This document shows positions 17,751 through 28,011 of a stretch of 64,000 nt of DNA, piece after piece. The stretch is taken from contig CM060121.1 of the NCBI GenBank assembly GCA_030522415.1, forward strand, positions 9,563,976 through 9,627,975, written 5' to 3'. The stretch's first letter is position 1. Each line of letters opens with the position of its first letter. Source of the DNA: Channallabes apus. Lineage: Eukaryota; Chordata; Actinopteri; Siluriformes; Clariidae. The translations under genes were made by a program, and so were the position numbers. The notes below the pieces were generated by a model. It ran no database searches. It saw nothing but the letters and a program-made list of their open reading frames with translations, and was not told where the DNA came from.

Positions 17751-18290
17751 TAGGGGTGGGCGATATAACCAAAATCTTCTAACACGGTAGAAGCAATTTT
17801 CTACCTCGATAATGATATATATAAAAATATAGCAATTTGTATCTGAAAATGCATAAATAAAAATTCAAACACAAAGAAACTGTTTTACATAATGTAATTT
17901 TATTTAAACTGTGAATTGCTGAGGTTTGCCGCATTTTATTTAATTTGGCCATATTCGTTTGGATGCTTGGATTTCAGATGATAGAAAAGGTTTGACGTGT
18001 TTCCACCACTTGTTAAAACAGTGCACTTGCGTACCTCACAAATCACGTTGGTCTCATTCGTATCACTTTTCTTATACCCAAACCAATTCCACACAACAGA
18101 CGATGTACCTTTTTTCTTTACAATCTCCTCGTTCTTGGTTTCGTCACATGTAAGCAAACTCACTGCTGCTGCACCGTCTTCTTTCATTGTCGAAGTGTAT
18201 GTGAAGCCAAACACGTCAAAAGTGGGACGAAACCGTGGCACCCTGTAATGGTCACTACAACGTATATACTGTACCATTGCATCAATGCAG
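17751..18290 (-). mobile_element. Second hAT-type element, one end (TAGGGGTGGGCGATAT)
   Basis: TAGGGGTGGGCGATATAACC at 17751-17770 looks like the terminus of a common fish hAT family. It precedes, in antisense, a BED-finger ORF. The opposite end is missing, cut off by the retroelement and a later deletion. Nested inside the outer hAT. Confidence 0.6.
17936..18277 (-). CDS. BED-type zinc finger ORF of a hAT transposase, N-terminal part only
   Basis: An uninterrupted frame of 113 codons. The likely start is the second Met (MKEDGAAAV...). Residues 60-105 hold a BED-finger pattern: VVWNWFGYKK aromatic motif, a Cys pair (CEVRKC), then GNTSNLFYHLKSKH with the paired His. BED fingers bind transposon ends in hAT transposases and also occur in domesticated ZBED genes. 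The frame stops right after the finger and no RNase-H-fold catalytic domain follows, so this is a broken or finger-only copy. Confidence 0.65.
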   Translation of the reverse strand: MVQYIRCSDHYRVPRFRPTFDVFGFTYTSTMKEDGAAAVSLLTCDETKNEEIVKKKGTSSVVWNWFGYKKSDTNETNVICEVRKCTVLTSGGNTSNLFYHLKSKHPNEYGQIK

Positions 18291-18293
18291 GTA

Positions 18294-18556
18294 TGTCTGT
18301 TGCCCTTTTTAGGTGTGTTGCCCCGCCCCCGGTGCGTGCGCTGGAAAGATGTGTGAGAAGACGTAGATGGTATAGGAGCGTGTGTGCTGCTCTCTTCCCG
18401 ACACGCTTTCTACACTTACACTTTCCCTTTTTCTAACTCATGCTTTTGTATTGTGTTTTTGTGACGTCAAGAAAAAAGTATAAAAGTTTGTATTAAACGC
18501 CGCTTTGTCTCTGAGCTCCTTTTTTTCTCTGGCTATCTGTCTGACAAGACGTCACA
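18294..18556 (+). repeat. 5' LTR of the gypsy element
   Basis: Ends in CGTCACA two bases before the primer-binding site. The start at TGTCTGTTGCCC is my best guess, since there is no second LTR for comparison (TGTGTTGCCC at 18314 is the alternative). It contains a palindromic CRE-like TGACGTCA (18462-18469) and a TATA box GTATAAAAG (18478-18486). Confidence 0.65.
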
Positions 18557-18558
18557 AT

Positions 18559-18570
18559 TGGCGCCCGAAC
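18559..18570 (+). other. Primer-binding site, tRNA-Lys type
   Basis: TGGCGCCCGAAC is complementary to the 3' end of a tRNA-Lys, the usual minus-strand primer of many retroelements. Confidence 0.85.
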
Positions 18571-19356
18571 TTCTAATTCTGGACTCAGATGTTGTCAACA
18601 CATTTTATTTGTCATCCGACAACTGATTTAGGGATTTCTAGGGGGGAAACGCTCCAATTCACGGACTTTATTCGGATGCTCTAGAAGTTTCACGCGATGT
18701 CGCATGGTGTGTGGGACGGTAAGATTACCTTGCTAATGAGCTCTTGCACGTGTCTGTACATGTCGGCTGTTGTATTGTAACTAGTAATATAACTCTATTT
18801 GGTGCTTTGTGCTCTGTCAAACTTTTTTTGCTGGTTTTGTGCTTCGGGTTGCACATTTTGGATTTGACTTTATTTCACTCTGGAGTAGACTTTAATACCT
18901 TGTGATGAGTCTATTGACTGATTTTCATATTTTTCACTCACGGACTAACATTAACAACTAATTTTATATCGCCCGTGGATATTTTTGCGAAGCTGAATTT
19001 CTTTTTTTTTCAGCGAAAATTCGTTGCTTATGAGCATTTTTAAAAAATCTATTTTTGGTGCTTGGAATACTTGAACAGATCTGCAGAGAAACTCCCACTG
19101 GTTTGTTCCTTTTTGTTTTTCTTCTCCAACTCGAATTGAACTGCCTTAAAGCGAACTATTTACAGTTTCCAATTCGTGATGCATATTCTATACATAAGTT
19201 GTACATTTGTTTAACTGTGACATTTGAACAGCATACTTGTGACCTGTTTAATTCTAAATTGTCCTTAGTGAACTGAACATTGTGCATATTTGCCTGAATT
19301 TGATTTCTTTTGTTATACATTCAACATTTTCTATTGTTTCACATTTAAATTTGTCA

Positions 19357-20500
19357 TTTGAGTGATTGGGTACGTACAGCAATGGCTACTCACCCTGACT
19401 TTGAGTCTGACTCAATTTACCCTTTATCTGAACCTGCCTGTAGACAGAAACAGAGGTCACAGAAACAGAAAAGTTTAGAATATCAAGTGGAAGCCCTAAC
19501 AGCTGAAGTGTCAGTTTTACAAAAATGTCTAAGTGATTCTCTTGAGTTGCAACAGAAAGTGTTAAGACGCCTCGAACAGCTCCACTCCACACATCCCGTC
19601 GGACCGTGTGCCATACCAAGGTATGAATACTGTTGATGCTTGTGAAACGAACATAACTTTTTCTCCACAATTGAATACTTCTGACGTGACCAATACCAGT
19701 AGAATTCTGGCATCTGTGCTCTATCAGTCAAGGCTGGAGCCACCTGTGTTTACAGGTGATGGACGTGTGCATCCTGAAGAGTGGTTACAGTCTGTCAATG
19801 GGTACAGAACTTCACTTGACTTAAATGACGCACAAATTCTCCTTAGCCTACCTCGATTTTTGGGGAAAGAGCCAAAGAAGTGGTTTTCAGTTCTCAGTTC
19901 ACATATCACTTCATGGACACGATTTTGTGAGTTGTTCAAAACAGTCTTTCTGATAACCAGGAACAAATCATGAGAGGTATCTTGGACCGTTTCCAAACTC
20001 CCGAGGAGCCTTTCCCTACTTTTGTGGCTCATATGTTAAGTGAGTTCAAAAAATTGAAAACTCCGCCACCTGAAGGCGAGCAAGTAGATTTAATCTGTAA
20101 ACACTCACTCGAAAAGTACAGAATTTCCCTCGATGGTACGTCTGTTCCCTCTGGAATAGATCTCCTTCTTAGAGCTCATGAGCTACATATTGTTTTGGGC
20201 TCAGGTGCATGTCTTCCGGGCATGGTGAAAGACAAGACAAAGATGAACAAGGAAATTCACTGCTTCAAATGCTTACTTCCTTGTTTCACTTCACGCACTT
20301 GTCCAAAATGTAATTCATTTTCTGAGACAGATTCGCATCATGTTGAACCTGTAGATGCTCAGTTAACGTCGTCTCTTTCTGGAAGTTTAAACATGCCTGA
20401 ACATAGTTACGCGCACGATAGGCAATCCTCTGACAGACACTTGGGAAACTTCAGAGGAGGGAGGACGATTCACAGAGGCAATCCTCTCTCCACGCAATGA
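19357..20500 (+). pseudogene. gag of the gypsy element, frameshifted
   Basis: Three overlapping frames (19358-19636, 19608-19973, 19970-20500) together make one gag-like region. The first has a Gln/Lys-rich segment and a coiled-coil-like leucine pattern. The second and third hold the capsid-type region. Near 20260-20320 there are Cys pairs (CFKC, CPKC) in place of a classical zinc knuckle. Two internal frameshifts interrupt it. Confidence 0.75.
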
Positions 20501-21073
20501 CTCCGCCTCTTTTTTCTGCCGAAGATGAATCGTGCTTACATGTTCTCAGTCATGTTGAAGATACTGCGTCCCCTTCTTTTTGGAACAGTCCATTCAGAGT
20601 GAAAATTTATCTTAATGGCCAAGTGTTAGAAGCTACTTTAGACACTGGGGCATCTCTTTCGGCGGTTCGAGCTGATCTTGTTCAAACTCACCCTAAATTG
20701 AATTGCTAACATTAAACCATGGACTACTTCACCAATTTTACTCGCCGATGGCAGTACTTGTGATCCTGTTGGCGTTACCTGGTTGAATTTTGTGTTCATG
20801 GGAGAGCGCTTCTATCAGCGTTTTGCTGTTGTTACACATCTGCCATCTACCCTGGATTTCATGCAGTGCACTTCCGTCACTATTAACATTCCTTCAAGAA
20901 CAGTTGTTGTTGGGAACATTCCCTTAAATGCTGATGAAATGGAGGGCTGTGACATAAATGATTCAAATAGTAGTCTGTTCCTCATGGATGTCTCATCTTC
21001 TGTACTTTCTCAAAAAATGGATGAAGCTTGTTTAAACTCTACAGAAAGAGAAAAAAATGACAAAATTGCTTGA
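20497..21073 (+). pseudogene. pol: aspartic protease region, interrupted
   Basis: The frame 20497-20709 begins on an ATGA overlap with the gag stop and carries the active-site motif LDTGASLSAV. It hits a stop at 20707-20709; homologous sequence resumes in another frame at 20783-21073. Confidence 0.75.
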
Positions 21074-22634
21074 AAACTTTCCTGATCTTTTTGATGGACG
21101 CTTAGGACGTACTTCATTAGTTGAACATCACATTGATACCGGTAACGAAAAACCAGTTCACTTACCTCCTTACAGAACATCTCCTGCAAAAAAACAGTTA
21201 ATTGAAGGAAAAATAGGGAAAATGTTAAAGGAAGGAATCATCGAACCCGCAGCTGGACCGTGGGCTGCCCCTGTTGTCATTGTTCACAGGCCAGGTAACG
21301 AACCACAATTTTGTGTTGACTATCGAGGATTAAACCAACTTACGGTTAAAGACTCGTATTCATTGCCGAGAGTTGATGAATCCCTGGACTTCCTCGCTAG
21401 AGGGAAATTCCTGACAACGATTGACCTCTCTCGGGGGTATTGGCAAGTTCCCATGGCTGAAATCTCTAGACCTAAAACTGCTTTTGTGTCACATTGCGGT
21501 CTTTTCCGATTCCATGTTCTTCCTTTTCGGGTTATGCAATGCCCCCGCGACGTTCCAAATATTAATGAACAGTGTTCTGGCTGGCCTTATCTACAAATCC
21601 TGTGCTGTTTATCTTGACGATATCGTCGTGGCTTCACCCACCTTTGAACAACACCTCGAGGTTCTAAAATATGTTTTTCTTCGGTTAAGGTCTGCAGGCT
21701 TGACTATTAAGCTAGCCAAGAGCCAGTTTTGCCGCAAAGAATTTAACTTTTTGGGATACACAGTCTGTCCAGATGGTATTCTTCCTGATCAAGGAAAAGT
21801 CAACGCTGTTATGAACTTTGAAGCCCCTGAGAATGTGAAAAAAGTTAGACAATTTTTAGGCCTTTCGGGGTATTACAGAAGATTCATAAAGGATTATGCA
21901 AGTCTCGCTGAGCCTTTGTTCACACTCACAAAGAAAGATAACACTTTTACCTGGGACACTGCATGTCAAGAGTCATTTGAGAGTCTGAAGCAAAAATTGA
22001 CAACAGCACCCGTATTGAGTTTTCCTGACTTCACCTCACCTTTCTTTCTTCATACCGACGCATGTGACGTTGGTCTTGGGGCCGCATTGATGCAGAAAGA
22101 TGTGCAAGGTAGAGAAGTGGCGGTGGCATTTGCAAGTAGGGCTCTCCACAAATCAGAAAAACCCTATTCCACTCCTGAAAAAGAGTGTCTTGCAGTCATT
22201 TGGGCACTTGAACATTTCCGACCGTACGTTGAAGGCCTACACGTCACGATTTTTACTGACCACAGTGGATTAAAATGGCTGATGTCGCGTCCAAATCCTA
22301 CAGAGACTTTGACTTCGACGTTATACACAAGCCTGGCGAGCGTAATAAAGTGCCCGATGCACTGTCAAGGAATCCTCTGCAGAGTGATGAATCTCCAGTA
22401 GACATATTACCAGAAAATGCTATAATTGGCGGACTTGAACTCTGCTCAACAACAACCGTACCCCTTTCTGACAGATCACAAGTGAAACAACTGCAACTTG
22501 ACGACCCGGTCACTGTTGATCTTCTGCGAATGAAGGAAACAGCATCCCAGTCAAGTGAAGTAGCAGAAGAAGTTTCTCAGTTTTCAGTTCATGATGGACT
22601 ACTGTATTTTAATGATCCTACATCTGCACGTTAA
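21057..22634 (+). pseudogene. pol: reverse transcriptase and RNase H, frameshifted
   Basis: The RT begins in frame 21057-21617 (VDYRGLNQLTVKDSYSLP, then LTTIDLSRGYWQV with the first catalytic Asp). It shifts near 21535 into 21421-22401 (GLCNAPATF, catalytic YLDDIVV, FLGYTV and GLSGYYRRFI). RNase H follows with its acidic residues in HTDACDVGLGAAL, TPEKECLAVIWAL and FTDHSGLKWL. Another shift near 22300 leads into 22275-22634 with PDALSR. YLDD is common in gypsy elements. Confidence 0.9.
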
Positions 22635-22666
22635 AACTGTACGTTCCTGAATCTCTTAAAAACACT

Positions 22667-23671
22667 GTGCTACAATACTACCATGATCATCCAACCGCTG
22701 GTCACCTTGGAATGACAAAAACCTTAGCACATTTGAAACACAGATTTTTCTGCCCTAACATGTCGTCAGAAGTGAAAAAGTATGTGTCTTCTTGTAAAAT
22801 CCGCCAATTGACTAAGCCGTGTCAGCGTAAGCCAGCTGGTCTTATGGTCCCAATCCGTCCTCAAAAACCTTGGGAGTTCGTGGGAGTTGACTTTGTCGGC
22901 CCTCTACCTCGTACCTCCAATGGAAACGCTTACATCTTGGTCTTTGTAGACTATTTTTCAAAGTGGGTAGAGATTGTGGCAGTGAGAGAAGCAACAGCAC
23001 AAGTAGCAGCCAACAGACTGTTGAGTGAAGTGTTCTCGCGTCATGGAGCACCAACGTATCTCATTTCAGATAGGGGTTCCCCCTTTGTGAGTCACCTGTT
23101 TGAAAAATTACTTACCCTCATCGGAACTGAACACCGTCTGACTACTGCATATCACCCTCAGACAAATGCAACGGAACGAGTGAACAGAACATTGAAAACG
23201 GCAATCAGAGCATATGTTGGCAACAAACACACCTTGTGGGACAGATACATCTCACAGATCTGTTTTGCCTTACGTACAGCTCCTCACGAGAGTACAAGAC
23301 AATCACCAGCCATGTTGTTGTACGGACGTGAGTTGAACACTTCTTTGGACTTGGTGACTCAACCAAATGGAGATGACGAGCTTGACATTGACATTCCTTA
23401 CCTGGAACAGTTGCGGTCTTCATTACGGGAAGCTCATGAACATGCAAAAGCGAGCTTGGAAGTTAACCATGCGAAGAGAAAGGAATACTACGACAAGAAA
23501 AGACGTTGTGTTCATTATTCAATCGGTGACCTTATCAGAGTAAGAAATCACCCGAAGTCTGACGCGCTTATGGATTTCACAGCTAAGTTGGCACCACTTT
23601 ATTCTGCCCAGTGGGTCGCGCAGGTTTCAATTCAATTTACTTGTATTAATGATCCATTTATTTGTGTGTGA
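22667..23671 (+). pseudogene. pol: integrase, 3'-truncated
   Basis: A long open frame of 334 codons. The N-terminal zinc-binding region has the His pair (HDHPTAGH), but the second Cys of the usual CxxC is Arg (SCKIRQ). The DDE core is complete: Asp in GVDFVGPLP, Asp in ISDRGSPFV and Glu in NATERVNRTLK. The C-terminal domain starts (YSIGDLIRVRNH) and is cut off after LAPLYSAQW, where it runs into unrelated sequence. Confidence 0.9.
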
Positions 23672-23925
23672 TTGTTTAGTTTTGAGTGTACTCTTTTCAT
23701 TATCAATAAAGAAAAGCATGAATTAGAATAGGTACTTTCCTATTATTTTCCACTAATTTCCTACCGTTCATTGCACCCCACCTGTCATGTCTGTATTCAC
23801 CACTAGTGGGGCGCGCCTCACACTTTGAGAACCACTGCTCTACAGACATACAGTATTTCCTTTATATGCAAATTGATGTTGGTCAAAGTCAAGCGGCAAG
23901 AATGGTGTGCTGTGACTCGATTTTT

Positions 23926-26900
23926 CAAATTCAATTCAATTCCATTCATATGGTGATTGTCTCAAAGCAGCTTCACAAAATTAAAAGAAGATTATGGAAA
24001 TGTAAGTATCATAACAGATAGCAGGAATTTTATGCTGCCATACTTTGTTAGGCAGCTGGAAGTTCAATACAACAGTAGATATCTATGTTAACATGGAGTC
24101 CATTTCAGCTCGGCACCAGGATGGCACCAGGATTAGTCAGCCAGGTGCAGAGGGCATAGGGGAACTGAATCACTGGGAACTCAGGAGCAGCATGTGTAGC
24201 TCCAAACCATCATGAATCAGGATCCAGCTGGAGGAGGTCCTTCTTTGGATGCCTCACAGGGTTGGCCTCTGTCTACTGGAGCTGGCACAATCTCCAGATG
24301 CCTCAGGATGGGTAGAAAAAGAAAGAACCCAGAAAGCACACTGCTTAAGGACCAATGCTGGGTCAATGGCAGTGCATACAGTGGGCCAATGTTTTCATCT
24401 GTGGTTGGCCCAATGTCATTTTGTCCATTGGCCCAACGTTAGCTCATTGGTGGGGCCAAAGATAGGTTGGCCCAATGTTGGCATAACACTGGTTTAGTAG
24501 ATAATGGTAAGGGTGGCACAATGTTGGCACAATGTTGGTTCAGTAGATAATGGCAAGGGTGGCCTAATGTTGGCATAATGTTGGTTCAGTAGATAATGGT
24601 ATAGTTGATCCAGTGTTGGCTGAACATTGGTTCAGTAGATAATGGCAAGGTTGGTAACTGGAAATTAATTTACACTCTTTTCATCATTGCCAATATTACA
24701 AAAACACATTTATATGTCCAGAAATGTATTTATAAATTTTATTTGTGATAAAATGATTACAAACTATGAAAATATATGTAACCAATATAATGATAAACTA
24801 CAAAATAAACACATAGTACAAACACTTTTTCTCTCAGCAAGGTGGATGAAAATAAATTCATACAAAGTACCCATTGCCTCAGTCTTTTATATCAGGTGGC
24901 TCTGCATCTTCCTCATTACCATTCACTTTGACACAGTCACCATCAGCTTGGTCACTGTACCTTAGCTGTTCTTCATCATCACCATCATCATCTTCTTCTT
25001 CATCATCATCAACATTACAGCATCTTTGGAGAACTGTGACTCTAGTCTGTGTAAATACATCAGTAATTTGAGCATTGTACATTAAAATGTACTTAAAAAC
25101 ATGTTCTTTGAAATATTCCTTTTCAGCCAGCAAAATGATGAGAAAAACATACATATTGCACATTTGGCTCAACTCACAGTTCAACAACAGTTCCAGTTTT
25201 ACAGCACACACATTTTTCTCCAGATGAAACACAGCAATTCAAACAGTAAATAACCTAGCACAATTGTCAAATAATGTGTTTTACATGACAACTGCCTTAG
25301 TACATATCTTCCACAACATTTATTAAGCATACAAAAATTTTCAGCCTTGCCATTATCTACTGAACCAATGTTTGGCCAATCTATCTTTGGCCCCACCAAC
25401 AGGCCAACAGTGAGCCAACCACTGATGCCAACATGTGCCCAAGTATGTACAGTACTGTCGTTTGCCCAACTTTGACCCTACGTTGGAGCACTGACAAAAG
25501 GTTAATATAATTTTGATGATGTTGGGCCAACAATGCAGTGCTGTCTGGGAACAGGTGGGAAAGAATTAGTGTGGCTGCCGTTTATTATATTAGCAGCACT
25601 TGGTGAGAGTGTACAGTAGATTTATAAATGTACTGGAATATGAGGCTATGGGATGAATTATGTGTATGCTGGGCTAAAGAGATGTCTTGAGTCTACTTTT
25701 AAATTGTGAAACAGTGTCTGAGCCCCGAACATTATCAGGAAGACTATTCCAAAGCTTAGGAGCTAAATATGAAAACGTTCTGACCCCTTTTGTAGATTTT
25801 GATATTCTGGAACTACCAGAAATCCAGAGTTTTGTGATTTTAAGAAGTATGTCAGAGTGTAATGTGTCAGAAGACTGGCTAGATACTGTACGTGGAAGCT
25901 AAACTATTTAGGGTCTTGTACAGTATGTACTGTAAGTAATGCTAGTTTGTAATGAATTCTTAACTTAACAGGTAGCCAGTGCAGGGATTATAGTATTGGG
26001 GTTATATGATCATATATTTTCTTGATCTGGTGAGAACTCTGATGGCTGCATTTTGGAAGTGTTAGCTTGTTTTGCAAGACAATCACCTACGTAATACTGC
26101 ATTACAATAGTCCAGTCTGGAGGTCATGAATGCATGAACTACCTTTTCTGCATCAGATAAGGATAAAATGTTCCTAAGTTTGGCAATATTTTTAAGGTGA
26201 AAGAAGGATGTTGTAATATTGGAAATATGATTTTCAAGGGACAAAGTCCTGTCTAATATTACTCCCAGGTCTTTCACTGTCGAGCTAGGGTTAAGTAATA
26301 GTAATAATAGTACTGTACATCCTTCTAAATGCAAGCTGAATTGTGAGAGCTGTTGTGTACTAGTTTTTGGACCAGTAAGTAATATTTCTGTCTTATCTGA
26401 ATTTAGTAAAAGAAAATTATCGGTCATCCAATCTTTTATATCTGGATATTTCGACGAGATGTATAATTGTGTATTAACAACATAGCAATGGAAACTAATC
26501 CAATTTCTTCTAATAGTGGTATCCAAAGCATATACTGTATATGGAGAACTTGCAGAGGTCCTGAACCTGTCCCTTGTGGGACCCCATATTTCACTGGCAT
26601 TGTACCGGACAGTTCTCCATTTAAATAAACAAAATGGTATTGATCAGATAGGTAGGATCTAAACCATTTTAATGCCTGTCCCTGAATACCTATTTGATTT
26701 TGTAAGCAATCTACGAGAATATTATGATATATAGTGTTGAATGCAGCCCTAAGATCAAGTAAGATGAGTATTGAGATGTAGCCTTGGTCTGAAGCTAAAA
26801 GTCATTCGCGCTTTTAACTAGCGCAGTTTCTGTGCTAAGATGGGGCCTGAAACCTGACTGAAATTCTTCAAAGATATTGTTTTCCTGCAAGAAGGCACAT

Positions 26901-27345
26901 ATTTGAGCTGGCACAGCCTTTTCTAATATTTTTTACAAAAACTGACATTTTGAAATCGGTCTGTAATTTATTTCATTACGATCTAGGTTAGGTTTTTTTA
27001 AAGAAGAGGCTTAATAACTGCCAACTTGAAAGATTTAGGGATGAGACCTAAATATAGTGAAGCATTTATAATGTTTAGAAGCGTCTCTCCAGCTGTATGT
27101 ATCACTTCTTTTAGAAATATAGTTGGAATTGTATCTAACAAACACTTTGTTGATTTAGCTGTGGTGATAAGTTTGTACAGCTCTTCCTGTCCTGTGCCTG
27201 TAGGATTGAAAATCTAGAAGTGGAGCTTTACGCTGAACTAAATCACGGGAAGCTGTCAGAGTTTGAGCATCTATTATTTTCTTATTATACTATGATACTA
27301 TACTATTTTTTCATTGAAGAAATTCATAAAGTCTAAGTCAAAACA
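23926..27345 (-). mobile_element. L2-like LINE copy 1, decayed and interrupted
   Basis: The antisense 3' end starts with ATTCAATTCAATTCC...CTCAAAGCAGCTT (23926 on), like the L2 copy at 28012. The RT remnants are on the minus strand: 26083-26526 encodes a frame with WMTDNFLLLNSDKTEILLTG, VKDLGVILD and [10 protein letters not shown], and 25690-26080 matches the tail in broken form. The catalytic YADD is degraded to YVVN. A DNA transposon (24328-25549) sits in its 3' UTR. Confidence 0.8.
24328..25549. mobile_element. DNA transposon with CCCAGA(N)AGCA ends
   Basis: The ends CCCAGAAAGCACACTGC and GCAGTGCTGTCTGGG are inverted repeats flanked by AA on both sides. Near the left end a ~46-bp unit (GTTGGCAYAATGTTGGTTCA, then GTAGATAATGGCAAGG) repeats four times (24455-24660). 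A minus-strand frame (24879-25232) ends in a very acidic tail (DDDEEEDDDGDDEEQ) and could be a scrap of coding sequence. I cannot assign a superfamily. Confidence 0.65.
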
Positions 27346-27975
27346 CTTCATGACCACTGGAGCGAGTGCTACTGACTGTTGTGAAAAGTTGTTAATACCG
27401 GTGATCATTGATTTAGGACCAGGGCGGCGCGGTGGTTTAGTGGTTAGCACTGTAGCCTGGCACCTCCAGGGTCTGGGTTCGATTCCCCGGCCAGGCTCGA
27501 TTCCCGTCTCTGTGTGCATGGAGTTTGCATGTTCTCCCCGTGCTTGGTGGGTTTCCTCCGGGTACTCCGGTTTCCTCCCACAGTCCAAAGATATGCAGGT
27601 TAGGCTAATTGGCGTTCCTAAATTGCCCGTAGTGTGTGATTGTGTGTGCGCCCTGCGATGGATTGGCACCCTGTCCAGGGTGTACCCCGCCTAGTGCCCG
27701 AAGTCTCCTGGGATAGGCTCCAGGTCCCCCGCGACCCTGAACACAGGAATAAGCGGTATAGAAAATGAATGAATGAATGAATTGATTTAGGAAAAAATTT
27801 GGAGGACTTCAGGCGGAATGGGATGACAGACAGTGATGGTGACCAGTTAAAAATCTTAGGAAAGACACTGGCCAGCTGATCTGCGCAGTCCTTCACCACA
27901 CACCCGTGTTTCCACAGGTTCTATGGCTTTCCTTGGATTGATGGCCCTTAATGTGCTCCTTACTGTTTGCCAATT
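27346..27975 (-). mobile_element. CR1-like LINE RT fragment hosting a SINE
   Basis: The minus strand carries DCADQLASVFPKIFNWS... and then, beyond the SINE, LAPVVMKCF, typical of the finger region of CR1/Rex-type RTs. The SINE at 27419-27780 splits it, with the TSD inside the coding sequence. It abuts L2 copy 1 on its left. Confidence 0.65.
27419..27780 (+). mobile_element. Full-length SINE, 362 bp, 12-bp target duplication
   Basis: The best copy in the window and the reference for the others. It starts GGGCGGCGCGGTGGTTTAGT, has a pol III B-box-like GGTTCGATTCCCC, conserved CTCCCACAGTCCAAAG and GCAGGTTAGGCTAATTGGCG blocks, and a (GAAT)n tail. The direct repeat ATTGATTTAGGA lies at 27407-27418 and 27781-27792. 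It resembles the tailed SINEs called Mermaid-type in fish, though I cannot confirm the family name. Confidence 0.9.
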
Positions 27976-28011
27976 GAAAACATTGTTTGCACAACAGATT
28001 GTGATAAGGCA

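Larger units (their letters stand above)
18294..23640 (+). mobile_element. Ty3/gypsy LTR retrotransposon, 3'-truncated and broken
   Basis: Order is 5' LTR, primer-binding site, leader, gag, protease, RT, RNase H, integrase, on the plus strand; no env-like frame is visible. At least six frame breaks in gag and pol make it inactive. Integrase stops abruptly near 23640, and no 3' LTR follows before outer hAT sequence resumes. The missing 3' LTR and the missing right end of the second hAT point to a single deletion. Confidence 0.9.
17197..23837. mobile_element. hAT element (CAGTGGTTCTCAAA ends) carrying nested retroelement, 6.6 kb
   Basis: The ends CAGTGGTTCTCAAA and TTTGAGAACCACTG are perfect inverted repeats. 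The 8-bp duplication CTCTACAG is exact at 17189-17196 and 23838-23845. Original hAT sequence remains at about 17197-17750 and 23640-23837. Everything between arrived later: a second hAT end at 17751 and a Ty3/gypsy element. No transposase of the outer hAT is visible. Confidence 0.9.

Noticed and set aside
24879..25232. Frame ending in a long Asp/Glu run
   Set aside because: The acidic run translates a CAT/CTT simple repeat inside a transposon. Mentioned with the element, but not listed as a gene.
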